DNA of 64,000 bases, taken from contig CM055095.1 in NCBI GenBank assembly GCA_029204225.1, positions 28,150,845-28,214,844 on the forward strand. The letters run 5' to 3'. The stretch's first letter is position 1, and the number at the start of each line of letters is the position of its first letter. Below are positions 11,161 through 21,919 of this stretch, one piece after another. The position numbers were made by a program, and so were the translations under genes. The notes under the pieces are model-generated. The model searched no databases, was not told the origin of the DNA, and was given only the letters and a program-made list of their open reading frames with translations. The stretch comes from Diphasiastrum complanatum. Taxonomy: Eukaryota > Streptophyta > Lycopodiopsida > Lycopodiales > Lycopodiaceae.

Positions 11161-11874
11161 GTCATTTTTCTAGGGTTTTCTTATTTTTTATTCTTGTAGA
11201 AGATTGTTGGAGATCGGCTTTTGGCGATTCTTCTCAACTCTATCAATTCCATTTGTCTCATTCCAAGTACGATTCTTTTGTTTTGTTATGTGCAACTAAG
11301 ATTTCTTTCTTTGTAACTTTTTCTTGTACACTATCTTCCTTGTATTGTATATTTTGTGTAGTTAAACACAAATATGTGTCTTAGTGATTTATGATCATGA
11401 GCAAATGAGAGAGGAAGAGAAGGATGTGTGTGAGAGACATGAGAGAGAGCAAGAAAATATAGATAGAAGAGTTTGATTTAATATTATGTTCTTTGTAGAT
11501 TTTAGGGTTTAGATTTAATGTCATGTTCTTTGTGAAATAGTGTGAGACTGAGAGCTCTTGAGGTTTGAATGAAGATCATAACCAGCTCCACCATCAAAGA
11601 TGTAGAGCTACCACTTTTTCTCGCTAATTCATCCAGTATGGGTATCTTGTTGCTACTCCCTATCGAGCCATAAAGGGTAATCCATCGTTGCTTGATACAT
11701 GTAAAATGAGATATTAGCTACAGAAAGCTAGTGAAGTGTGCTCGGTATGAGTTAATGAGATTTCTACATTTTTGAGTCATATTGGATTCTCTCTCTACCC
11801 GAGGATTGATTGTAGGATTCTCTCTCTACCAGAGAGCAAGGCTTTTCCATACTTATTTTTTCTTTGACAAGTCC
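11161..11874. other. No gene recognised; left flank of LTR-1
   Basis: This AT-rich sequence holds two near-identical phrases, GGATTCTCTCTCTACC, at about 11783 and 11815. No coding frame or RNA gene is supported. It is the target into which LTR-1 inserted, and it continues at 16938. Confidence 0.4.
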
Positions 11875-11879
11875 ACACG

Positions 11880-13129
11880 TGTTGTAAAGCTACCTTTACA
11901 AGCTTTACTTCCGGCGCCATCGGCGCCAGCTATGTCCCCGGCGCCAGCAGCGCCCCTGCTGCTCCCGGCGCCAACGGCGCCGGCGCCGCTCCCGGCGCCA
12001 CTGTGACCAGAATCCAGCCGGCGCCAAGTTCTTATGGCTGAAAATCTTTGATCGGTTCTAGCGAAGTCCAGAGAGCTCAGATCGATGTGCAATCACCTCA
12101 CACGATCTAGGCATGATTAAAGGAAGCCTGGGGATCAATAAAATCTAGAGAGAGAAAATGACTTTCTAGAAAGAGAAAATCCTAGAGAGAGAAAAACGTG
12201 CTTTACCAGCTTGGGTAGAGTACTTGGTATGAGGGGGGGTGCCGAATCACACCAATACTATACTATAGGGGAGTGCGGGTTGCGACTCAGGGCGAGCTCC
12301 AACCAAGTCTTAGCCTCCCTTGCTGGAATGTTGTCATGGCTCTCGCCTTGGCATGCTAGCGCCCCGGAGACTAGGGTCGGTCACACACTTGAAATGTAAC
12401 CTTCTCAAATTTATCAATAAAGTGGGATTTTCCTTAAACTGACTCTGATTACCTTATGGGTTTCAGTGTTCGGTAAAAGCACCAGTTGTAAGGCCGCTTT
12501 CAAAATTTTTAACTTGGCACATAGCTGAGGGTCGTATCCCGGGACGCCAGCGGTATGCCGTCGGGACCATTCGGTCCGTGGCGCCAGCGGTATGCTGTCG
12601 GGACCATTTGGTCCAAGAACTGGTTGTTTTCATATCTGTCGCGGCTTGTGGTTCTGAGTGTTCCTTGCATGAACGTGAATGGGTTAAGCTCTTGGGGAAC
12701 GGGCTCTAACCTGTCGGCTGAGTTGGATGGCTTGCTTGGGTGGATGTTACCTGTTTATGGCTGTCCAGTCTGGCGTGGCGCCAGGTTGGCTTCCAGCGCT
12801 CGTGACGAAGCTTTCAGTTGGTTAAGTCTGATGTAAGTCAGACCGCTTGCTTGGAATGGATGTTACTCGTTTGTAACGAAGCTTCGAGTTGGTTAAGTTT
12901 GATGTATGTCGGGCGGCTTGCTTGGAGGGAAGTCACCCACGTCGGGACCCCCGATCTGGCATGGCGCCAGGTTGGATCTCAATGTTGGTTTTCGGAACTT
13001 CAAGTTGGTTAAGTCTGATCGTTGTTGGCAAGTTGGCTGCTTGTATGTCAAGTGGGTTTGGATGGCAAGAGTTGAAGGCTGGGAAGCTAAGTCGTGGTTC
13101 CCGGCTCCCTTTGGGATGCCTGCGCTACA
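11880..13129 (+). repeat. 5' LTR of LTR-1
   Basis: This is a 1250-bp repeat, unusually GC-rich for this window. Eight GGCGCC hexamers lie within about 110 bp near its start (11912-12025), and three more lie near 12582, 12776 and 12964. AATAAA near 12413 is a candidate poly(A) signal. Relative to the 3' LTR it carries an extra 27 nt of GGCGCC-containing sequence and an extra 5 nt near 12255. Confidence 0.92.
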
Positions 13130-13131
13130 TG

Positions 13132-13144
13132 TGGTATCAGAGCC
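13132..13144 (+). other. Primer-binding site of LTR-1
   Basis: TGGTATCAGAGCC follows the LTR end CA with a 2-nt gap. It is the standard initiator-methionine tRNA site of plant LTR elements. Confidence 0.9.
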
Positions 13145-13214
13145 GACTGGCCGGTCAGCTATGCGGATCTCACGGAAATGGCCACGGTTTGGGGTTCATC
13201 AAGACAACTGTTGT

Positions 13215-13608
13215 GCAAGGTGCTGCCCACAGTGTAAGCACGAGTGCGTCCACGGTCGGGGTGGTCGGCAGAACGGGGGACTTGATGAGTCAAAGTGTTG
13301 CCCTTGAGGTGTAAGCACGGTCAGTTCTCGCGGTTCGGGCCTGGCGCTGTCTGCACGTAGGACGGATGAGGCAAAGTGCTGCCTAGGGAGGTGAAAGCAC
13401 GGTCTGTACCTTGTGGGGTGCGGGGCGACATATTCGAACTGTACGGGTTAACCATTGATACAGAGATGCTGCTCAAATTCGGGTGTAAAGCACGGGTGGT
13501 TAGCTGCCGGTGCGGGATAGCTGCCGATCGTTTAGCTATAAGGGCTATCGACCAAAAAGTGGTGGGGCGTGACTGAGGCAATGTGTTGCTTAATGGTGAA
13601 AGCACGGA
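13215..13608 (+). repeat. Five iterated short stem-loops in the LTR-1 leader
   Basis: A motif of the form GTGCTGCC, then 6-15 nt, then GTGTAAGCACGG or GTGAAAGCACGG, occurs five times: at about 13220, 13295, 13376, 13465 and 13583. GTGCT (or GTGTT) can pair with AGCAC in every copy. Copies 2 and 5 keep pairing through a G-U, and only copy 4 loses one pair. Sequence between the copies is not conserved. The position, 80-480 nt after the primer-binding site, is where packaging or dimerisation signals sit in retroelement RNAs. The pairing is seen in the sequence; a packaging role is inferred. Confidence 0.6.
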
Positions 13609-13881
13609 TAGTTGGAGGGGTGTCCTATGTGGGCTGATTCTGTGATCGATTTGTATGGGCGCGGCCAGGCAAAGGTCCGTTGGCAGGACCATCTCAAAGG
13701 GGGACCTTGCCTTTGTTACTTGTTAGTAAACCTGCCTGAGTGTCTTACTTGTACGTATTCGTGGTGAGTCTTAGTACTCGTGCCTTGCCTGGTTTGCATG
13801 ATTGCTTGTGATACAAGGAGCTGATGGCTCGAGAAGGAACCTTTTCTTTTGAAGGCTGATACCATCAAACAAAGAGGACTA

Positions 13882-14383
13882 CAGAATCTGTGGGGCGGAT
13901 TTGAAGTTCAAGTACTCACACATGAACGACAACGAAACGACTCAATGTTTGCAAAGGATGGATGGCTAGTCTGTTTCTTGGGTTGGTTTCATTTGCGACA
14001 ACGCCCACCAGACGCAAGCAGGAAGTCAAAAGTTGGAAAGGGCCATTTCAGGGGAGATCTTCTATGGAGCAGTTGGTCTTCATTTTGGGACGGCCACCTT
14101 CGGAACTGAAACTCACTGAGCATGGGCGATATCCAGAATCTGTGCGGCGGATTTGCAGTTCAAGTACTCGCACGTGAACGACAACGAAATGACTCAATGT
14201 TTGCAAAGGATGGATGACTAGCCTATTTCTTGGGTTAGTTTCATTTGCGACAACGCCCACCAGACGCAAGCAGGAAGTCAAAAGTTGGAAAGGGCAATTT
14301 TAGGGGAGATCTTCTATAGCAGTTGGTCTTCATTTTGGGACGGCCACCTTCGGAACTGAAACTCACTGAGCATGGGTGATATC
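13882..14383 (+). repeat. Tandem duplication of about 252 bp inside LTR-1
   Basis: Unit 1 is 13882-14133 and unit 2 is 14134-14383. They are nearly identical and begin CAGAATCTGTG. Shared blocks include CGACAACGCCCACCAGACGC and GGACGGCCACCTTCGGAACT. A partial third restart follows (CAGTATCAG). Neither unit encodes a recognisable protein. Confidence 0.85.
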
Positions 14384-15680
14384 CAGTATCAGTTGGGTTT
14401 TTCCTCAAAGGGGAAAAGACTAGGATCCTCTTCAGAGATTGGCAACAAGTTGGATCGAGCCATAATCCTAGCCGATGGGAAGCAAAGTGTTGGAAAGGCT
14501 TTTTGTCCGAAGAACTCTACTCTAAAGTCCGATCAGCTGATTTATTAAGTGGAGGGGAACTATCACACACACCTCTCTCTTGGGGCAAATTTTGAATTAA
14601 AGTTGATCAAAATGGGGGCAAATTCAAGGTGACCTAGCCATACTCACACGAGGAGACTGGCGAACTTTGGACCTAATAAGTTGACAAGTTTTTGTTGTGG
14701 AAAGGAAAGTTTGTTATAGGCTTTCTCTGGACCAGCAATGATGAGGAAACATATGAGTACGCTGGCTTGTGTTACGTGTAAGGCAGCTGATCAATGAAGG
14801 AACTGTGAAAGTTGAGTCTTGCATGAGAGACTTGGTATTTCGAACGGACGCTAAGGGACAGTTCGCGTTGAGATCGGATTAGTGCAAACTCTGGGTGCAT
14901 GTTTCTGATTCAAAGAGAGCTACTTGAAGCCAAGCTCGATGTACACTTCTTGTTTTGACTGTGAGGCAACTAACCAGTGATGGAATTGTGAAAGTCAAGT
15001 TTTGCGCGACGGACATGGTGCTTCAAACAAACGCGAAGAGATAGTTCGGATGCGGATCAAACTGGTGCGACCCTTTGGCTTTCCACGAGGTCAATGGTTA
15101 CATTTGGGCTGATTCAAAGAGCTACTTCAAGCTAAGTGAGAGATGCATTGCGGAGTACTCAATCTTTGCCTACCTTAAAGAGCCAAGATGGAAAAGTATC
15201 AAGATCAGGCTTGGACAAGGAGAGAAATCAAGGTGCAGAAGCAACAAGGCACGGAGTGGACCATAAAGTGGGCAATCAAACGATAAATCCTTCGGCTCAG
15301 GGAGCCTTGATACCTGTGCGGAACTGAACAAACCTGGAGCTCAGGGAGCTCAACACAAAGTGCATCAAGGACAAATCAGGAGCTCAAAGGAGTTCCAAAG
15401 TCGAAAGTCAGAAGCGACAGGGGCGAACATTTCAAAGAAAGGCCTCTGTCACCAGTTAATAAGGTTCTCGGGTTTTACGAAAGCGATATCAAATCTACGC
15501 TTTTCCCAGACAAAGATATATTTTCAAGTTATGTAATTTTTCAGTACAAAGAGCTGAGCCTCCGACTTGTGGTGTGCCAGCTTCAATGTTAATAAAAAGT
15601 GGCCAGTAAATTGAGTACTGTGCCTAGTAGCTTAAATGTATAGTCATTTTAATTGGGAGACACCTTTACTTTAATCTGAC

Positions 15681-15719
15681 ATCTGATGAGGACATCAGAT
15701 TTTATAAAGGTGGGGTGGA
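15681..15719 (+). other. Hairpin and polypurine tract of LTR-1
   Basis: ATCTGATG (15681-15688) and CATCAGAT (15693-15700) form a perfect 8-bp stem with a 4-nt loop. They lie immediately before the polypurine tract AAAGGTGGGGTGGA that primes plus-strand synthesis at the 3' LTR (15720). Confidence 0.7.
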
Positions 15720-16937
15720 TGTTGTAAAGCTACCTTTACAAGCTTTACTTCCGGCGCCATCGGCGCCAGCTATGTCCCCGGCGCCAGCAGCGCCCCTGCT
15801 GCTCCCGGCGCCACTGTGACCAGAATCCAGCCGGCGCCAAGTTCCTATGGCTGAAAATCTTTGATCGGTTCTAGCGAAGTCCAGAGAGCTCAGATCGATG
15901 TGCAATCACCTCACACGATCTAGGCATGATTAAAGGAAGCCTGGGGATCAATAAAATCTAGAGAGAGAAAATGACTTTCTAGAAAGAGAAAATCCTAGAG
16001 AGAGAAAAACGTGCTTTACCAGCTTGGGTAGAGTACTTGGTATGAGGGGGCGTGCCGAATCACACCAATACTATAGGGGAGTGCGGGTTGCGACTCAGGG
16101 CGAGCTCCAACCAAGTCTCAGCCTCCCTTGCTGGAATGTTGTCATGGCTCTCGCCTTGGCATGCTAGCGCCCCGGAGACTAGGGTCGGTCACACACTTGA
16201 AATGTAACCTTCTCAAATTTATCAATAAAGTATGATTTTCCTTAAACTGACTCTGATTACCTTATGGGTTTCAGTATTCGGTAAAAGCGCCAGTTGTAAG
16301 GCCGCTTTCAAAATTTTTAACTTGGCACATAGCTGAGGGTCGTATCCCGGGACGCCAGCGGTATGCCGTCGGGACCATTCGGTCCGTGGCGCCTCCGGTA
16401 TGCTGTCGGGACCATTTGGTCCAAGAACTGGTTGTTTCCATATCTGTCGCGGCTTGTGGTTCTGAGTGTTCCTTGCATGAACGTGAATGGGTTAAGCTCT
16501 TGGGGAACGGGCTCTAACCTGTCGGCTGAGTTGGATGGCTTGCTTGGGTGGATGTTACCTGTTTATAGCTGTCCAGTCTGGCGTGGCGCCAGGTTGGCTT
16601 CCAGCGCTCGTGACGAAGCTTTCAGTTGGTTAAGTCTGATGTAAGTCAGACCGCTTGCTTGGAATGGATGTTACTCGTTTGTAACGAAGCTTCGAGTTGG
16701 TTAAGTTTGATGTATGTCGGGCGGCTTGCTTGGAGGGAAGTCACCCACGTCGGGACCCCCGATCTGGCATGGCGCCAGGTTGGATCTCAATGTTGGTTTT
16801 CGGAACTTCAAGTTGGTTAAGTCTGATCGTTGTTGGCGAGTTGGCTGCTTGTATGTCAAGTGGGTTTGGATGGCAAGAGTTGAAGGCTGGGAAGCTAAGT
16901 CGTGGTTCCCGGCTCCCTTTGGGATGCATGCGCTACA
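15720..16937 (+). repeat. 3' LTR of LTR-1
   Basis: This 1218-bp copy of the LTR at 11880 carries five GGCGCC hexamers in the GC-rich cluster, against eight in the 5' copy. It ends GCGCTACA and is followed by the target duplication ACACG. Confidence 0.92.
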
Positions 16938-17119
16938 ACACGTGTGAATATACTTGTATGAGTGATATATGCATGTTATCAAGTGCTCTTGCCTTAGTTT
17001 TTGAGATAGATCTTGATTATCAATCTATGTTTGATCTTTGTGCAATCACCAAGTATTCTTTGGAGATCATAATCACACATTAGGGAACTCCCACACGTGT
17101 AACATCTACTTTATTTTTT

Positions 17120-17360
17120 ATGGCTTCCATGGGTTCCTTCCTATTGGAATCAAGTGAGAGATTATCTACCTCCAATTAGTCTATTTGGAAGGTAAGGATG
17201 GGGTTGATTTCAATCCTCCAAGATGTAATGCATATTGTCCTTGGACTTGAGGAGGAGTCTCAAGTGCTTCAAGAAGTCCAAAGATACAAAAAAAAAGAGC
17301 TAGAATGGCTCTTCACTATATCAAGATTAATGTCACTAATAAATTTTGAGAGAAATTGGT
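17120..17360 (+). pseudogene. Copia gag N-terminal relic
   Basis: From ATG 17120 the frame reads like the gag start of copia-3 and copia-4: a FLLES block, SIWKVRM, then LQDVMHIVLGLEEESQVLQ and YKKKELEWLF in place of the family's DKRAKKALHMIKMN. A TAG replaces the conserved Tyr of the SNYS motif near 17178. Homology ends near 17355. It is one of four gag fragments of this family in the window. Confidence 0.7.
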
Positions 17361-17365
17361 GCTTG

Positions 17366-17396
17366 TTCACAGATTCTCTCACTGAGAATCTGTGAA
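17366..17396. repeat. Perfect 13-bp hairpin
   Basis: TTCACAGATTCTC (17366-17378) and GAGAATCTGTGAA (17384-17396) are perfect inverted repeats around the loop TCACT. The hairpin sits where gag homology ends. It may be a junction left by rearrangement or the end of a small foldback element. Confidence 0.6.
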
Positions 17397-19087
17397 GCAA
17401 ATAGCTATTGGTTTACTCCTTTCTTGGATTCTTTATCTCTAGAATCTGGGTGTTTCTGCCCGTTCAAGGCAGTTGGCTCTTTAAATGTTATCTTCTTAGT
17501 TCAAGCCAGATCAGACAGAAATATTGGGGTTCATTGTATTTCCCAGCCTGTCAGTGGGATACTCAAGTTGCGTCACTCCAGTAGTACTTACACAATCAAA
17601 TCATGCAAGCCCAAATCATTCATCTACAGATATGCATGCAATGCTGATAAATTCCAAATGGTTCTTGCTACTATCTACTTCTAAAATGTTAGAAAACAAA
17701 CGAGATGCTCAATTTAATCTACAGGTCAACAAAACTGAAGGCAAGAAATAAGAAACTAAATACTAAACAACATACTGAAAATCCAAAGATCAAGAAACAC
17801 TCATTTCTTGATTCATGGACAGCCCAAGAACATCAAGAACTGGAATGTCTAGGTTATGCAAGATCTACACTACATTTCTAGCCTGTTTAGTTTACTTGTA
17901 TGCTGAAACTACATTAAAATCATAGAACAAGAAATCTAATCCACATTGCAAAATGAAAGAAAACAGGAAATTAATCTATTCCACAATTAATCCACAACTA
18001 ATCCACAACCACATTCAAAGAAATGGAAGGGCATGCTCATAATAGAATCACTCAAGAAAGCTATCATGAACAAGGAGCTTCAGGAATGTCAAGAACTCGT
18101 GGAGGGCTCAGTTTCGTTCGCATTGAAATTAGCAAGTTTGGACGATAATCGACGTGTCTCTGGCAGATCAGCCTAAGAGTCATCATCACCACCAATGTCG
18201 ATGTTAGTCTTTGGGAGGTCAGGTGGAGTGAGATCTGGCGAAACTGGCATGGGGGTGACATGTTTAGTAGGAGCCGGATTTAGAAGATTGGGTACCACAT
18301 TGAGGGAACTAAGCCAGAGGTGTTAGAAAGTCATTGGATGACTATTTTTCTAAACCTTGGGCCTCAACCTTGAACCATATCACTTTATTGGTCTAGGACC
18401 AAAGTATACTTGCACAACTTGGGCAATGGGACCTAGTAGGAGGGCGCCCTTCTAAAGTGTCCATTGAGTTCCCAACTCCCACAAGAAAGGCATTCAAAGA
18501 GTCATAGGTTATGGAAGGAGTCTCTTGACATTCCATAAGCCTATGGAGGCTCTTGGAGATTCTTTAACTCCCCTAGGCTTCTCTCTCTCTCATTGGATGA
18601 GCATGGAACTCCATAGTGCATTGGAGGGTCCATGGGCCATCTATATGAGGGTAGTAGGGTGCCCATTGGGAGGGGGAGATCTCTCTTGTTTGCTTGGCTT
18701 ATGCTCTAGTGTTGCTACTAGTGTGTAGAGTGCTTTCTTGTGGTAATATGCTTGAGGTTTGGATCTTGCTTATGGTATGGGACATAAGTAGGGTTTGGAT
18801 CTTGAGTATGCTATGGACTAAATTTTTTTTGGGAAAGATTATAGGCTTTTCTAGTTGTAGGAAGCTTGTAGTTGAAGTACCCGTTGAATCTAGTTCTCTT
18901 TGGAAGAGAGTAGTGATGCTCAAAAATCATGTTAGAGAAGTTTTAAAGTGGTCTTTGGGTTTTTAAAAGTTCTGAAAAAAGATTTGTGGGGTGGTTAGAG
19001 GAAGTCTTCCTCTACATACACACTTTTTTTTGCAAAAAGATTCATTCTAGCTATGTGTTTTGATCAAAACTAGTGTTTTTTTTTTTT
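17397..19087. other. No gene recognised
   Basis: No protein family or RNA gene is recognisable in 1.7 kb. 18300-18720 reads like LTR or leader sequence of the gypsy element that follows, but I found no matching second LTR and no primer-binding site. 17950-18010 repeats short 'aatccacaa' phrases. Confidence 0.35.
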
Positions 19088-19445
19088 TGCATAAATGAAG
19101 TGTTTGAAGTTCTGATTTTCATTTTGAAGTTCTTTTTTTCAGACCTGTAAATTTGAAAATCAGATCTGAAAAGTGAAGTTTTCATTCAAACTTCATTAGT
19201 TACACCTTTCTATCTCCTAGTTTCATGAAGATGGCAATGTAGGAAGGGAATGTTAGTGTAACTTTGTGCATAAAACAAGTTTTGAAATTCTGTTTTTTGT
19301 CATTTGAAGTTTTGATTTTCAGACCTGTAAATCTGAAAATCAGATCTGAAAATTGAAGTTTTCATAAAGCTTCATTAGTTATCCATTTCTAGACACTAGT
19401 TTCTTGGTTTTGGAAATCTAGAATAGTGATAAATGTGAAAACTTT
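19088..19445 (+). repeat. Tandem duplication of about 180 bp upstream of gypsy-1 gag
   Basis: CAGACCTGTAAATYTGAAAA recurs at 19140 and 19320, with matching sequence on both sides (TCAGATCTGAAAA, TGAAGTTTTCAT, CTTCATTAGTTA). This gives two units of about 180 bp in the presumed leader of the gypsy element. A short GGAATG repeat follows at about 19475-19492. Confidence 0.75.
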
Positions 19446-19750
19446 GGTTGCTTTTGAAATGACAAATAGAATTGGAATGGGAATGGGAATGGGAACTTTA
19501 TGTAAACATTAGCTTGGAATAGTTAATTGAAGTTTACATAAAGATTTGGTTTTCATTTTTGCTTTTGATTAAGGCAAATGTAGCTTGATGTTGTTTTCCT
19601 CTTAAGCTTGGATTGAGCTTACAAACAATAAGATTGAATGAATAGAAGTAAATGCTTTTTATTTACATTGAATGTAACAATTGAAGCATTTCTATCATTC
19701 TAATTTGAGCACTTCTTGTTGTATTTGCATAAAACAGACAAGCAACCCCA

Positions 19751-20640
19751 ATGGATCAAACCAATGAAAACCCAACATTTGATCTATCAAACCCATCCAA
19801 TGTGGCACAAGCTCTTGAACTTTTATACCAACAAATTCAAGCCACGAATAAGCAGCTTCTTGAAACTAATCAAAGAAACCAAGACTTAGAGTCTAGGTTA
19901 GCCAATCAGAAGAAGCATGTAGTTCCACCTCCCGTAAAAGTGTTTAAGGGGGAGAAGAAGGATAGGAACTTACAAGTGGTAAGTTCTTGGCTAAATGTTT
20001 GGAAGAAATACTTTGCCATGAACCAATTCCCTGAATCTGAAAAGTTATCCACTGTCACCATGTTCCTTGAAGGAAGAGCCTTAGTTTGGTGGGATGACTT
20101 AGTTGCAAAGGGCAATCAACCTTGTACATGGGATGATTTTTGCAAGCTTTTTAGGGATTATTTTCTACCACTTTTAGATGACTATGAACACTTCCAAAAG
20201 TTGAGTCATGTAACCATGAATAAAGGTTTGGAACAGTTTATTCAAGATTTTCATGAGTACCTGAATCCACTTTATAGTGATATTTTGCCTAAGGTACAAA
20301 TGTTAATGTTTATTGATGGGTTACCAAAAGATTATCAAGTGGATGTTCGTAGGAACCATCCAAAAACCTTAGAAGATGCTATTAGGGCTGCAAAATACTT
20401 TGATGACACACCTAAGCCACCTAGGGGTCAACAGCCTAATGAGTAGAAAAAAGAGGTTTTCAATTTACGAGGGGAGATAGGGAAGATGTTAGTGAAACAC
20501 ATCCCAATTCCAACAATCTTAAGAAAACCAAGAAAAACTTTAAAAACCATCAAGGTGGAATTGATAAAGCTAAATCTCGTAAGAAGAACAGGTGCTTCAA
20601 GTGCAATGGCGAGGGTCACCTTGCACGAGATTGCGTCAAA
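19751..20640 (+). pseudogene. Ty3/gypsy gag (gypsy-1), broken
   Basis: From ATG 19751 the frame gives 231 residues with the retrotransposon gag core: PVKVFKGEKKDRN, VVSSWLNVWKKYFAMNQ, TMFLEGRALVWWDDL, TWDDFCKLFRDYFLP and LEQFIQDFHEYLNPL. A TAG at 20444-20446 ends it. In another frame the chain continues to a CCHC zinc knuckle, CFKCNGEGHLARDC (20597-20638), so at least one frameshift lies between about 20446 and 20470. Gag forms the particle and the knuckle binds the RNA. Pol follows on the same strand. Confidence 0.85.
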
Positions 20641-20754
20641 TAACCAGCTTCTACCTCAGGTTATCTATCTTGAAGTAATGAGATGGATGTATTTTGTCCT
20701 TAGTTCTTTAGTCTTTGGACCTAATGACCTTAAGTGCATTAAAAGTAAAGAAAT

Positions 20755-21709
20755 TGAACAAGGTAACCGTTAAGAATAGATATCCACTACCGCAAATAGA
20801 TGACCTAATAGATTATCTTGGTGGTGCTGGGTACTTTACCAAGATAGATATAAGGTCGGGATTCCATCAGATATGCATTAAGGCAGAAGATATACCAAAA
20901 AACGGGTTTTGAACTCGCTTTGGTCACTATGAATTTTTGGTGTTTCCTTTTTGGTTTGACCAATGCACTGGCAACTTTCCAATAGATGATGAACGATTTG
21001 TTCAGGCCATATTTGGAAAGATTTGTAGTGGTATTCTTAGATGATATCCTAGTGTTCAGTAAGACTTTGGCGGAACATAAAGAGCATCTTAGGATTGTCT
21101 GGGACATCCTAAGAAGTGAAAAGCTCTTTGCCAAAGAGTCTATGTATGACTTTTTTTGCTAAGGAATTGTCCTACTTGGGGCATACGATCTCCAAACAAG
21201 GGGTGGAGATTGAGGTTGATCGTATCCAGAGGGTTATTGATTGGCCTATTCTCACCACAGTTCGGGAAATCAAGTCTTTCTTGGGGTTTGGGGATTTTTC
21301 CGTCGGCATATTCCCCAATTTGCTCGATTGGCATTTCCCCTTACCCAGGCCTTGAAAGGCTATAAGAAGCTAAGCCGGAGGGCTAAGAGTCCACTAGTGG
21401 TGTGGACGGAGGATATGAATAATTGTTTTGAGTTGCTTAAGAAAAGTGTCACTTGGGCACCAATACTAATCATTGGCGATCCTAATAAGGCTTTTGTGGT
21501 TAGGACCGATGCCAATGATTATGCTGTTGGAGCTGTTTTGATACAGGATGGACATCTTGTGGCTTATGAAAGCAAGAAACTCAATCCTGCTCAGTCTAAG
21601 TATTGTACCTATGAGAAGGAACTGTTTGCAATTGTTCATTCCTTGAGAATTTGATGACATTATTTGTATGGAGCCAGATTTGAAGTTTTGACGGATCATC
21701 AGAGTGTTC
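20755..21709 (+). pseudogene. Ty3/gypsy RT and RNase H (gypsy-1), broken
   Basis: The fragments follow the normal gypsy order in shifting frames: [20 protein letters not shown] and [16 protein letters not shown]; the catalytic [11 protein letters not shown] box near 21035; LSYLGHTISKQGVEIEVDRI; the connection IPQFARLAFPLTQAL; and RNase H (FVVRTDANDYAVGAVLIQDG, KYCTYEKELFAIVHSLRI). At least three frameshifts and stops at about 20908 and 21652 (Trp codon to TGA before RHYLYG) disable it. Protease is missing between gag and RT. Homology stops at TDHQS near 21705, where a minus-strand gypsy relic begins. Confidence 0.85.
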
Positions 21710-21919
21710 AATGCGGGTAAAGGCATCTCAACTATAACCTTGATCTTGGAAGGATCGGTAGAAATACCATCCTTGGAAATAATATGTCCAAGGACCACCC
21801 CATGGGTGACCCAGATTTGACATTTTTCAGGGTTTAGTGATATATCAAACCTGCGACAGAGAATGAATATCTGTCAAGGCTTCGAGGTATTTGTCAGCAG
21901 AAAAATGTACACCCAAATT
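21710..21919 (-). pseudogene. Minus-strand gypsy RT (gypsy-2), distal piece
   Basis: The minus strand encodes RFDISLNPEKCQIWVTHG, VVLGHIISKDGISTDPSKIK and VEMPLP. This is the RT segment after the catalytic box in a different gypsy family from gypsy-1. The matching upstream half is at 27720-28560; copia-2 was inserted between them. A frameshift lies near 21855. Confidence 0.8.

Larger units (their letters stand above)
11880..16937 (+). mobile_element. LTR-1: complete non-autonomous LTR retrotransposon
   Basis: The structure is complete. The LTRs are 11880-13129 and 15720-16937; both start TGTTGTAAAG and end GCGCTACA. The target duplication ACACG is perfect at 11875-11879 and 16938-16942. A primer-binding site TGGTATCAGAGCC (initiator-Met tRNA type) is at 13132-13144 and a polypurine tract is at 15705-15719. 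By eye the LTRs differ by about 13 substitutions plus two length changes (27 and 5 nt), near 1%, so the insertion is recent. The 2.6-kb internal region has no gag, protease, RT or integrase that I can find in any frame. It must therefore have been copied by proteins supplied in trans, which is the LARD/large-TRIM class of element. Its family is unknown to me. Confidence 0.92.

Noticed and set aside
12555-13314. Several overlapping + frames inside LTR-1, duplicated at 16363-17083
   Set aside because: They lie in the LTR, occur in both LTR copies and leave the LTR boundary; GC-rich sequence simply has fewer stops.
17346-17751. Overlapping + frames of 75-112 codons after the gag relic
   Set aside because: They match nothing known, overlap in two phases and begin inside the hairpin region.
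19475-19492. GGAATG repeat taken as possible telomere-like sequence
   Set aside because: Only about three units and not the plant telomere unit TTTAGGG.
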